DNA of 64,000 nt from ATX-6F1 sp943369485 (GTDB taxonomy: Bacteria; Cyanobacteriota; Cyanobacteriia; PCC-6307; Cyanobiaceae): positions 95,944 to 159,943 of the forward strand of contig CALRNH020000009.1 of the NCBI GenBank assembly GCA_943369485.1, read 5' to 3'. The notes beneath the pieces were generated by a model. It ran no database searches. It was not told the origin of the DNA and saw only the letters and a list, made by a program, of their open reading frames with translations. Each line of letters starts with the position of its first letter. Positions within the stretch are counted from its first letter, which is position 1. Shown here piece by piece: positions 8,767 through 16,325 of this stretch. Position numbers and translations under genes: made by a program.

Positions 8767-8829
8767 GGGAGCCTTTCAGCGGGCGACGCCTCCATGCTGA
8801 CAAGATCGAAGCGATGGATGGGAGGAGCG

Positions 8830-9429
8830 ATGGGCACGAGCATCCAGGCCAAGCACCATTCGTTCCCAAGAAGCTCGCCCGCCCGGCTGCAGGGCCAGCG
8901 GCTGCTTGGCCAGCACCTGAAGGGCCGGCGGCCGCTGGCGGTGCTGGCCCTCGGCTTGTTCCATCTCGGGGGCCTGGCGCCGGCCGCCGCTCAGAACGTG
9001 ATTCGCACTCCCGAGGAGTCTCGGCCCAAGGGAATCGTGATCATCCAGGACAAGCCCACCCTCGAGGGGCGCCAGGTGGTGGGGGTCTACGGCGTCACCG
9101 TCGATGAGAACGACCCCAGCCTGCGGCGCATCAAGGTCTGGTACGAGCTGCCCAACAATGTCAGCGTCCGCAGTGAGACGATCCGCTGCTCGCCATCGGG
9201 TCCGATGCGGATCAGCCACAACGGCACCAACCTGGTGATGCGGGAGCTCAACCCCGGCGGGCTGATCACCCCTTTCAACCTTCAGGACCACCGCATCTGG
9301 TGGATTTCCTGCTTCCCGGAGCAGGCGGGCGCTGACCCGGCCACCCTGCGGCCCCTGGCCCTCAAGCTGGGCTACAACGGCAACCTCCAGGAGAAGGAGA
9401 CCCTGTTGCCCAGTCCATCCGGTCGATAG
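8830..9429 (+). CDS. secreted protein, unknown function
   Basis: A 199-residue protein starting at the ATG at 8830, four bases after a good GGGAGGA ribosome site. The N-terminus is long and basic, then a hydrophobic core (about residues 33-48, PLAVLALGLFHLGGLAP) ends in AAAQN, a plausible signal peptidase site. The mature part contains two Cys (IRCSPS and WISCFPE) that may form a disulfide, and a beta-rich pattern (RRIKVWYELPNNVSVRSETI). I do not recognise the family. It lies six bases before the Ycf29-type regulator, which suggests co-transcription. Confidence 0.65.
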   Translation: MGTSIQAKHHSFPRSSPARLQGQRLLGQHLKGRRPLAVLALGLFHLGGLAPAAAQNVIRTPEESRPKGIVIIQDKPTLEGRQVVGVYGVTVDENDPSLRRIKVWYELPNNVSVRSETIRCSPSGPMRISHNGTNLVMRELNPGGLITPFNLQDHRIWWISCFPEQAGADPATLRPLALKLGYNGNLQEKETLLPSPSGR

Positions 9430-9435
9430 ATTTCA

Positions 9436-10206
9436 ATGTCCCATTCCCCGGGCATGCAGCACCCCCAACCCCCGCTCGAGCCTGAGCAGGAGCCCGCCCC
9501 GGTGCAGGCCGCCGCCCCCGCCCGGTTGCTGCTGGTGGATGATGAACCTGGCCTGCGCACGGCGGTGCAGGCCTACCTGCAGGACGAGGGCTTCGAGGTC
9601 ACCACCGCGGTCGATGGCGAGGAGGGCTGGGCTTTGGCCCAGGAACTGCTGCCCGATCTGGTGCTCAGCGACGTGATGATGCCCCGCCTCGACGGCTATG
9701 GGCTGCTCAAGAAGCTGCGCGCCGATGAGCGCCTGGGTGGCACGCCGGTGATCTTCCTCACCGCCAAGGGCATGACCGCCGACCGCATCGAGGGCTTCCA
9801 GGCGGGCGTCGATGACTACATCCCCAAGCCCTTCGATCCCGATGAGCTGGTGGCCCGCGTGCGCAACGTGGTGCGGCGCCAGGAGCGGCTGCTGGCGGAG
9901 GCCGCCCGCTACGCCGACGCCGACATCGGCCAGATGGCCAAGCAGATCACCGAGATCCGCTCCCTGCTGCAGACCGGTGGAAGCAAGAAGGCCGCCGGCG
10001 GCCCTGTGCACCATGAGTTCACGCCCCGGGAGGCCAGCGTGTTGCAGCTGGTGGCTGAGGGATTGATGAACAAGGAGATCGCCCGCCGACTCGAAACCTC
10101 GATCCGCAACGTCGAGAAGTACGTCAGCCGCCTGTTCACCAAGACCGGCACCGCCAGCCGCACCGAGCTGGTGCGCTACGCCCTCGAGAACGGCCTGGTG
10201 GTGTAG
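9436..10206 (+). CDS. ycf29: response regulator, Ycf29/NarL type (REC + LuxR-type HTH)
   Basis: A 256-residue transcriptional regulator. After a Pro/Ala/Gln-rich N-terminal stretch of about 30 residues comes a receiver domain (LLLVDDEPGL; phospho-acceptor Asp near residue 79 in LSDVMMPRLDGYG; Lys in KPFDPDEL). A helical linker follows, then a LuxR/NarL helix-turn-helix (FTPREASVLQLVAEGLMNKEIARRL, split here as one motif). The FLTAKGMTADRIEGF segment resembles plastid/cyanobacterial Ycf29. The kinase partner is unknown. It probably shares a transcript with the secreted protein upstream and the RluA-like gene 10 bases downstream. Confidence 0.82.
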   Translation: MSHSPGMQHPQPPLEPEQEPAPVQAAAPARLLLVDDEPGLRTAVQAYLQDEGFEVTTAVDGEEGWALAQELLPDLVLSDVMMPRLDGYGLLKKLRADERLGGTPVIFLTAKGMTADRIEGFQAGVDDYIPKPFDPDELVARVRNVVRRQERLLAEAARYADADIGQMAKQITEIRSLLQTGGSKKAAGGPVHHEFTPREASVLQLVAEGLMNKEIARRLETSIRNVEKYVSRLFTKTGTASRTELVRYALENGLVV

Positions 10207-10215
10207 GGCCCCGGG

Positions 10216-11190
10216 ATGGCCGACTGGCTTCCGGCGGCGCTCAATCGTGGCTGGATCTACCGCGATCCCATCGGGGCGCAGCAGGCGGGAGCGTCGGTGC
10301 TGACGTTCTACGTGGCCCGGTACCGCCATTCCGATCGGGCGGTGTGGACGCAGCGCCTGACGGCCGGGGAGATCCACAGGAACGGCGCCAGGCTCCGGGC
10401 CGATGCTGCCCTCGCGGCCGGAGACCAGTTGCAGTGGCATCGGCCCCCCTGGGAGGAGGCCGCCGTGCCGGGATCGTGGCAGCGCGTGTTCGACGACGGC
10501 GACCTGCTGGTGATCGACAAGCCCAGTGGCCTGCCGGTGCTGCCCGCCGGGGGCTTCTTGGAGCACACCCTGCTGCGGCTGCTGGAGCGGCGCCACGGTG
10601 GCGACGCCGCCGGCGTGCCCCGTCCCGTGCACCGGTTGGGGCGCTTCACCTCGGGGTTGCTGGTCTGCGCCAGGCGCCCGACCACGCGGGCCTGGTTGAG
10701 CGCCCAGCTGCGGGAGAGCACGGCGGGCGCAGAGAAGCCCTGCCGCAAGCTCTACCGGGCGTTGACGGAGCCCATTCCCATGTCCTTGAAGGTGGGTGAG
10801 TCGATCACGCTCACCACCCCGATCGGCTGTCGGCCCCATGGGCTGCTGGGCCAGGTGTGGTGCGCTGCCGGCGAGGGGGAACCCGGCGCCTTGGCGGCCC
10901 TGAGCACCCTCAGCCTGCTGGAGCGCCGCCCCGGCGCCGACCTGGTGGAGGTCTCGATCGCCAGCGGCCGCCCCCACCAGATCCGCATCCATACCGCCGC
11001 CCTTGGCGCGCCCCTGCTGGGGGATCCGCTGTATCTGCCGGGCGGCCTGGCCCGCGCCGAGGTGCTGCCAGGGGAAGGGGGCTACCGGCTCCACGCCCAT
11101 CGGCTGACCCTGCTGCGCCCGGACGGGGCGTTGCTTGAACTGGAGGCGCCGGTGCCGGAGGGGGTGGAGTGCCTGGGGCCAAAGGCCTGA
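10216..11190 (+). CDS. RluA-family pseudouridine synthase-like protein, catalytic Asp replaced
   Basis: A 324-residue member of the RluA/RluD group that isomerises uridine in rRNA or tRNA. Visible motifs are VFDDGDLLVIDKPSGLPVLP (residues 91-110), the active-site segment PVHRLGRFTSGLLVCARRP (137-155), a later KLYRAL, and SGRPHQIRIHTAALGAPLLGD. In RluA-type enzymes the active-site motif is HRLD, with Asp as the catalytic residue; here codon 142 (10639-10641, GGG) is Gly. Everything around it is preserved, so this is either an inactive or repurposed homologue or a subfamily with a different catalytic arrangement. Confidence 0.82.
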   Translation: MADWLPAALNRGWIYRDPIGAQQAGASVLTFYVARYRHSDRAVWTQRLTAGEIHRNGARLRADAALAAGDQLQWHRPPWEEAAVPGSWQRVFDDGDLLVIDKPSGLPVLPAGGFLEHTLLRLLERRHGGDAAGVPRPVHRLGRFTSGLLVCARRPTTRAWLSAQLRESTAGAEKPCRKLYRALTEPIPMSLKVGESITLTTPIGCRPHGLLGQVWCAAGEGEPGALAALSTLSLLERRPGADLVEVSIASGRPHQIRIHTAALGAPLLGDPLYLPGGLARAEVLPGEGGYRLHAHRLTLLRPDGALLELEAPVPEGVECLGPKA

Positions 11191-11365
11191 ACGGGGCCAG
11201 CTTTTCGCAACGGTCCTTTTCATGGACAGGTCGTTGACCCTGCCTGCGAATCGCTGTTCTTGAATCAATCACCCCAAGCGGATCCCCCTACCCGCAGACC
11301 CGAAAAGCGCTGAAAATCCCTTCCGCGGGGTTGCTGCAACCACGGATCGAGAGGGCTTCCCATGC

Positions 11366-11420
11366 TCCAGGGTCCGTTGCTTGAGTGCCTTGAGCAACGG
11401 GTAGGGACCCTTGTTTTGTT
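11366..11420 (+). terminator. strong hairpin followed by T-rich tract
   Basis: A 12-base-pair stem with a TGC loop occupies 11374-11400 (left arm CCGTTGCTTGAG, right arm CTTGAGCAACGG, two G-U pairs). It is followed by a TTGTTTTGTT tract in plus-strand sense. An outer GGGT/ACCC pairing is also possible. It fits a Rho-independent terminator for the RluA-like gene; on the other strand it lies just past the chlM stop but lacks a T tract there. Confidence 0.55.
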
Positions 11421-12139
11421 CAGCCCCGCTGGAACTCCACCAGACGGGAGAAGTAGAACGGCGCCTGATTGAGGCTGCGGCGGACGGGCACAAAGCCGCT
11501 GCGCTCAGCCGCCGCCACGATGCCCGATTCCTTGAGGGTGTACGCACGCGTGGTCTTGCTGGGGCCGGGGAACAGCTCGCCGATCCGCTTGAGCGCCGCC
11601 AGCAGCGGCGTGTAAGGCGCGAAGCTCACGATCAGCCGCCGCTCCGCCAGTCCCGCCAGGTGCTCCACCATCTGCTCAGCTGCTTCCTGGGGGTAGTGGA
11701 TGAACACATCCAGGCAGATCACCGTGTCGTAGCGGCCGGTCAGGCTCTCGAGATCGGAGGCGCTGAAGCTCAGCCGCTCGGGATCGACGCCCTGCTCATC
11801 GGCCCGACGGCGGGCTTCGCAGACCATCGCCTCGGAGAGGTCGCTGGCGGCGATGCTGCCGGCCCCGAGCGCCGCCAGGGGCAGGCTGAGGCTGCCCACG
11901 CCGCAACCGGCGTCACAGAAGCTGCGGCTCCCCAGATCGCCCTCCTCCTGCAGCCAGCTCAGCACCTGATCCACCGTCTTCTGGTGGCCGAGGCGGATGT
12001 TGCGCTGCACCTTGTTGACCTCGCCTGAGTCGCTGTAGATGCGGTTCCAGCGCTCGAAGCCGGTGCTGTTGAAGTAGGCCTGCACTTCCGCTTTTTCGGC
12101 CGCCTTCGGGCAGGGATCCAGCAGCTGATCGGCGGTCAT
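11420..12139 (-). CDS. chlM: magnesium-protoporphyrin IX methyltransferase
   Basis: A 239-residue SAM-dependent enzyme that methylates the C13 propionate of Mg-protoporphyrin IX in chlorophyll synthesis, peripherally at the membrane. Characteristic segments are the N-terminal YFNSTGFERWNRIYSDSG, the SAM-binding FCDAGCGVGSLSLPLA, CLDVFIHYPQEAAEQM, and the C-terminal RAYTLKESGIVAAAERSGF with NQAPFYFSRLVEF. Length is normal. It lies 42 bases downstream of nagA in the same direction, and a hairpin separates it from the convergent RluA-like gene. Confidence 0.95.
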   Translation of the reverse strand: MTADQLLDPCPKAAEKAEVQAYFNSTGFERWNRIYSDSGEVNKVQRNIRLGHQKTVDQVLSWLQEEGDLGSRSFCDAGCGVGSLSLPLAALGAGSIAASDLSEAMVCEARRRADEQGVDPERLSFSASDLESLTGRYDTVICLDVFIHYPQEAAEQMVEHLAGLAERRLIVSFAPYTPLLAALKRIGELFPGPSKTTRAYTLKESGIVAAAERSGFVPVRRSLNQAPFYFSRLVEFQRG

Positions 12140-12181
12140 GGAGACGGGGCCGTTGGCGGCCAGGGCACATGGGCGCGGATC

Positions 12182-13318
12182 CTAGGCAGCACGCCGCCAG
12201 CTCAAGCCCCCTGCGTCTCCTGCGCTCCAGCGCAGGCCTTCCTCGATCGGCACCCCCAGCAGCAGTTCCTCCAGCGGCCGCTGATCCCCCAGCACCCGCC
12301 GGGGGGTCACCGTGGCCGCCCGGATCGCCCTGGCGGCGTCAGCGCCCCAGAGCGCCAACCGCTTCACCCCCTCCAACAGAGGCAGGGTCACCCCCGCCAG
12401 GGTGCCGTCCTCCAGCCGGCAGCTGCCGTCCTCCACCAGCAGCACCCGCTCATCCCAGCGGTGCCGGCCCTCCCCCAGCCCGTAGGGCCCAAGGGCATCG
12501 CTGACGATCACCAGCTGCTCGGGCGCCAGTCGCTGCAGCAGCAGGGCCATGGAGGGGGCCACGTGCACCCCGTCGGCGATCAGTCCCAGGGCCACATCGC
12601 CCCGCAACACCGCCGCCGCCAGGGGCCCCGGGGCGCGGTGGCCCAGGCCCGCCATGGCGTTGAAGCTGTGGGTCACCATCGCCACCCCCGCCGCGAAGGC
12701 GGCCCCCGCCTGGGTTTCATCGGCATCGCTGTGTCCCAGGCTGACCACGATCCCCTCGGCGCGCAGGGCTTCGATCACCTCGGCGGCCCCCTCCAGCTCC
12801 GGAGCCAGGGTGACCAGGTCGATCGTGGCCTCGAAACCGCCGATGCGCTCCCGCAGGGCCGCCAGGCTGGGCTCAGCCAGGTGCTGGCTGGGGTGGGCGC
12901 CGCGGCGTTCGGGGGCCAGGAATGGCCCCTCCAGGTGGGCCCCCAGGAGCTGGCAGCGACCGCGGCAATGCAGCGCCCGGGCCTGCTCCAGCGCCGCCAG
13001 GGCCTGGCGCAGGGGGGCCACGCCGCAGGTCACCAGGGTCGGGCAGATGGCCTCCACCCCGTCGCTCCAGAGCCGCTCCAGCAGCTCCAGCAGGCGGGGC
13101 AGGTCGCGCTCCTGCAGTTCCGGAAAGGCCAGCCCCAGGCCGCCGTTGATCTGCAGGTCCACCCCGCCCGGGCTGAGCCAGTCGCCCCTCCAGTCGTCGC
13201 CTGCGGCGCGGCTGCCAGGGGCCAGGGGCCGCAGGGCGGCGATCTGGCCTTCCTCGCCCAGGCCCACACGCCAGAGCCGTTCGTCGCCAGGGAGCCTGAC
13301 ATTGCTGAGCCAGCGCAT
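12182..13318 (-). CDS. nagA: N-acetylglucosamine-6-phosphate deacetylase
   Basis: A 378-residue amidohydrolase that deacetylates GlcNAc-6-phosphate, probably in cell-wall amino-sugar recycling. The family motifs are present: PGGVDLQINGG, the metal-binding HLEGPFL, SLGHSDA, THSFNAMAGL, LIADGVHV and the catalytic SDALGPYG. The ATG at 13318 was chosen because it begins the amidohydrolase N-terminal strand (MRWLSNVRLPGD); the open frame upstream is polar and unrelated. It is divergent from purE (about 75 bases apart) and probably co-transcribed with chlM. Confidence 0.92.
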   Translation of the reverse strand: MRWLSNVRLPGDERLWRVGLGEEGQIAALRPLAPGSRAAGDDWRGDWLSPGGVDLQINGGLGLAFPELQERDLPRLLELLERLWSDGVEAICPTLVTCGVAPLRQALAALEQARALHCRGRCQLLGAHLEGPFLAPERRGAHPSQHLAEPSLAALRERIGGFEATIDLVTLAPELEGAAEVIEALRAEGIVVSLGHSDADETQAGAAFAAGVAMVTHSFNAMAGLGHRAPGPLAAAVLRGDVALGLIADGVHVAPSMALLLQRLAPEQLVIVSDALGPYGLGEGRHRWDERVLLVEDGSCRLEDGTLAGVTLPLLEGVKRLALWGADAARAIRAATVTPRRVLGDQRPLEELLLGVPIEEGLRWSAGDAGGLSWRRAA

Positions 13319-13392
13319 GGGGAGATGGGAGATGGGGAGCTGGCGGTGGGCCACGCCGGAGCGGAGAATGCCATTCTCTGTGCCCCGCCCCC

Positions 13393-13938
13393 GTGGTCGC
13401 CGCTCGCCCCCCATGCCCCAGCCCGCTGGTGGCTGTCGTGATGGGCAGCGATTCCGATCTGCCGACCCTGGAGCCGGCGGTGAAGGTCCTTGAGCGTTTC
13501 GGAATTGCCCATGAGGTACGCGTGCTCTCGGCGCACCGCACCCCTGAGGCCATGGTGGCCTTTGCCCGCGCCGCCGCCGGCCGGGGCCTCAAGGTGGTGA
13601 TCGCCGGCGCCGGTGGCGCCGCCCACCTGCCGGGCATGGTGGCCGCCCTCACCCCCTTGCCGGTGATCGGGGTGCCCGTGCAGAGCAAGGCCCTTTCCGG
13701 CGTGGATTCGCTGCACTCGATCGTGCAGATGCCGGCGGGGATCCCGGTGGCCACCGTCGCCATCGGCAATGGCACCAACGCCGGTCTTCTGGCGGTCCAG
13801 ATCCTGGCCACCGCCGATGCCGCTTTGCTTTTGGCCGTGGAGGCCTACCGGCAGGAGTTGCAGGATCAGGTGGTTGCGAAGGATCAGCGTCTCCAGGCCC
13901 TTGGCAGCGCCGAATACCTGCGCCAGATGGCCCCCTGA
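13393..13938 (+). CDS. purE: N5-carboxyaminoimidazole ribonucleotide mutase
   Basis: A 181-residue class I PurE, which converts N5-CAIR to CAIR in purine synthesis. The family core is clear: VMGSDSDLPTL, VLSAHRTPEAM, VVIAGAGGAAHLPGMVAALTPLPVIGVP and SLHSIVQMPAGIPVATVAIG. The start is a GTG at 13393 giving a short leader before LVAVVMGS; a second GTG closer to the core is also possible. The AI-2E family gene begins three bases after its stop. Confidence 0.95.
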   Translation: MVAARPPCPSPLVAVVMGSDSDLPTLEPAVKVLERFGIAHEVRVLSAHRTPEAMVAFARAAAGRGLKVVIAGAGGAAHLPGMVAALTPLPVIGVPVQSKALSGVDSLHSIVQMPAGIPVATVAIGNGTNAGLLAVQILATADAALLLAVEAYRQELQDQVVAKDQRLQALGSAEYLRQMAP

Positions 13939-13941
13939 CCC

Positions 13942-15036
13942 ATGAGTCCCATCGCTTCTCTGGTGGTGCCCAGTTGGCTGCGGCTCGGCCTGGCCCTGCC
14001 CCTGCTGGTGCTCAACCTCTACGTGCTTCGCCAGCTGCTGGTGCCCCTGGCCCCCTTCCCCGCCCTTTTCCTGGGGGCGGCGTTGATCGCCTTTCTGCTT
14101 GACCTGCCCAGCCGCTGGCTCACGGGCCGCGGCCTGCCCAGGCCAGTGGCCCTGCTGCTGGTGGTGGGCCTCACCCTGGCGTTGGGGGTGCTGGCGGCCC
14201 TGTGGCTGGTGCCGCGGCTGGTGCAGCAGCTGGGGGAGTTGCTCACGGCGCTGCCGGGCTGGCTCACCCAGGCGGAGCGGCTGCTCGACGAGCTCCAGGT
14301 CCGCATCGCCACCTGGGGTCTGCCGGCGGATTTCGGCAACCTCAGCAACGAGCTGTTGACCCGCTCCACCCAGCTGGCCACGCGCTTCAGCCAGCAACTT
14401 CTGAGCCTGTTGGGGGCCACCTTGAGCCTCACGGTCAACACCTTGATCGTGGTTGTGCTGGCGGTGTTTCTGCTCCTGGGGGGTGAATCGATCAGCCGCG
14501 GCCTGGCCCGCTGGCTGCCGGACAGCTGGCGGGAACTGGTGCTCAGCACCGTGATGCGCACGTTCCGTGGCTACTTCGCCGGCCAGGTGGTTCTCGCACT
14601 GATTCTCAGCGGTGCCCAGATCATCGTCTTCACCCTGCTGGGGATCCCCTACGGCGTGCTGTTCGCCGTCGCGATCGGCTTCACCACCCTGGTGCCCTAC
14701 GCCAGCGCGCTCACGATCACCCTGGTCAGTGTCCTCCTGGCCCTCGAAGATCCCCGAACCGGCTTGGAGGTGCTGGCCGCGGCCATTTCCGTGGGCCAGG
14801 TGGTGGACCAGGTGATCCAGCCCCGGCTGATGGGCCAGATCGTTGGCCTGCAGCCCGCCTGGCTGCTGGTGAGCCTGCCGATCGGTGCCCGGGTGGGCAG
14901 TCTGCTGGGGCTGGGGGAGCTGCTGGGGCTGCTGCTGGCGGTGCCAGTGGCCAGCTGCCTGAAGACCTTTTTCGATGCCTGGGCCCAGGGCCTGGGGCTG
15001 CCGGAGCCCGATGCGATCAGGGTGCCGCTGGAATGA
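13942..15036 (+). CDS. AI-2E family (PerM/UPF0118) membrane transporter
   Basis: A 364-residue membrane protein with two N-terminal helices, a long amphipathic region (about residues 85-150) and then several more helices. The C-terminal core has the family pattern GIPYGVLFAVAIGFTTLVPY and VVDQVIQPRLMGQIVGLQPAW. Family members are named after an AI-2 exporter, but others export ions, so the substrate here is not known. It follows purE by three bases and overlaps the convergent cysC gene by 20 bases. Confidence 0.85.
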   Translation: MSPIASLVVPSWLRLGLALPLLVLNLYVLRQLLVPLAPFPALFLGAALIAFLLDLPSRWLTGRGLPRPVALLLVVGLTLALGVLAALWLVPRLVQQLGELLTALPGWLTQAERLLDELQVRIATWGLPADFGNLSNELLTRSTQLATRFSQQLLSLLGATLSLTVNTLIVVVLAVFLLLGGESISRGLARWLPDSWRELVLSTVMRTFRGYFAGQVVLALILSGAQIIVFTLLGIPYGVLFAVAIGFTTLVPYASALTITLVSVLLALEDPRTGLEVLAAAISVGQVVDQVIQPRLMGQIVGLQPAWLLVSLPIGARVGSLLGLGELLGLLLAVPVASCLKTFFDAWAQGLGLPEPDAIRVPLE

Positions 15037-15634
15037 TCCCGGCGGCGGCCAGGTAATCCACCACCTCCTGCACGCAAGCCTCCAGGTCCTTGTCGCCGGT
15101 GTCGATGCGCAGCTCTGGGGCCTCTGGCTGCTCGTAGGGACTGGAGATCCCGGTGAACTCCTTGATCGCTCCGGCACGGGCTTTGGCGTAGAGCCCCTTG
15201 GTGTCGCGGCCTTCGCAGACCTCCAGATCGGCGGCGCAGTGAATTTCGATGAAGTCGCCGGTGTTCACCAGGGCACGGGCGCGCTCACGGTCGGCCCGGA
15301 ATGGTGAGACGAAGGCGGTGAGCACCACCACGCCCGCGTCCAGAAACAGTTTGGCCACCTCGCCGATGCGGCGAATGTTCTCCTCCCGGGCGGCGTCGGA
15401 GAACCCCAGGTCGTTGCAGAGCCCATGGCGCACGTTGTCGCCATCGAGCACGTAGCAGCTCAGGCCCTGCTCGAACAGGGCGGAGTTCACCGCATTGGCC
15501 AGGGTGCTCTTGCCGGCGCCGGAGAGGCCGGTGAACCAGAGGATGGCGCTGCGGTGCCCCCTCTGGTGGGCCCTGGCGGCCCGGTCCACCGAGGAGTGGT
15601 GCCAGACGATGTTGGAGGCCCGGGAGGTCGTCAT
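15017..15634 (-). CDS. cysC: adenylylsulfate kinase
   Basis: A 205-residue APS kinase that makes PAPS from APS and ATP in sulfate assimilation. It has the P-loop GLSGAGKST (residues 36-44), LDGDNVRHGLCNDLGFS, EENIRRIGEVAKLF, AFVSPFRADR and KGLYAKARAG. The start ATG at 15634 gives the typical N-terminal WHHSSV segment. The upstream open frame is not conserved in character. The 3' end overlaps the AI-2E family gene, and the SUI1-type gene lies 35 bases upstream in the same direction. Confidence 0.95.
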   Translation of the reverse strand: MTTSRASNIVWHHSSVDRAARAHQRGHRSAILWFTGLSGAGKSTLANAVNSALFEQGLSCYVLDGDNVRHGLCNDLGFSDAAREENIRRIGEVAKLFLDAGVVVLTAFVSPFRADRERARALVNTGDFIEIHCAADLEVCEGRDTKGLYAKARAGAIKEFTGISSPYEQPEAPELRIDTGDKDLEACVQEVVDYLAAAGIIPAAP

Positions 15635-15669
15635 CGGCGGCCGGAGGCAGAAGCGATCGGCCCATTGTT

Positions 15670-15996
15670 TCAGCCCCCCGCCTGCTTGGGTCGGAAGCCC
15701 TCCTGCTCCAGCAGGACCAGGGCGCAAGCCAGTTGGTCGCCTTGGAGTTCGATCACCCCGTCTTTGACGGTGCCGCCGCTGCCGGCGCGGGCCTTGAGGG
15801 CCTTGAGCAGGGCTTTGGCCTCCTCGGGACCCAGATCCAGGCCGGTGATCAGGGTCACGGTCTTGCCCCCCTTGCCCGCCTTGGTGCGCTGCACCCGGAC
15901 CTGCCGCTGGGCGCGGGGTGCGGGGGCGGCTCCTCCCTCCATCGGCCGCTGCAGGCTCTCCGCCCGGCTGAATTCCTGCCAGCCCCCCTTGCCCAT
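15670..15996 (-). CDS. SUI1/eIF1-family translation initiation factor-like protein
   Basis: A 108-residue protein with an SUI1 domain in its C-terminal 70 residues: VRVQRTKAGKGGKTVTLITGLDL, KALLKALKARAGSGGTVKDG and VIELQGDQ. Bacterial members (YciH type) are linked to initiation fidelity. I took the ATG at 15996 (MGKGGWQEFS), because cyanobacterial homologues start with a similar KGGWQEF segment; an ATG at 16026 would add ten residues. It probably shares a transcript with cysC. Confidence 0.85.
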   Translation of the reverse strand: MGKGGWQEFSRAESLQRPMEGGAAPAPRAQRQVRVQRTKAGKGGKTVTLITGLDLGPEEAKALLKALKARAGSGGTVKDGVIELQGDQLACALVLLEQEGFRPKQAGG

Positions 15997-16325
15997 GGCG
16001 AACGTCCCAGGTATCTGTGCCATCACAGCGCAGCGACCGTCCGTGGATCTGCCACCTGTTCAAGTCGAAATGGTGCGGGTTGCGCTGCCGGGTCGTCAGG
16101 AACCACCCGCCTGCCGCCAGCCCCCCTCCCCCGACCAGGAGGTGCTGATCGGCTCGCTTGCCGGGGTGCCGCTCTGCCAGGCGAGGCGCATCAAGGTGCC
16201 GATGCCGGCGGGTTGGCCCGTGACCCCACCGCCGCCGCTGCCATCAGCGAAGTCGGCCGCCTCCAAGCGCACACCCAAGGCCACCTCGACCAGCCAGTGA
16301 ACGTGGCTGCTCCCTCAGCACCGTT
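15997..16325 (+). other. region without a confident gene; possible Pro-rich 85-residue ORF
   Basis: About 330 bases between the SUI1-type gene and glsA. On the plus strand a GTG at 16043 opens an 85-codon frame ending at 16300, with a Pro/Ala/Ser/Lys-rich product containing EVLIGSLAGVPLCQARRIKVP. On the minus strand a 62-codon Gly-rich frame covers 16096-16284. Neither has a clear ribosome site or a recognised family. The region also holds the upstream sequence of the SUI1-type gene. Confidence 0.25.

Noticed and set aside
11269..11547. 92-residue minus-strand ORF entering the intergenic region after chlM
   Set aside because: Overlaps chlM in another frame, lacks a ribosome site and contains the strong hairpin; no family recognised.
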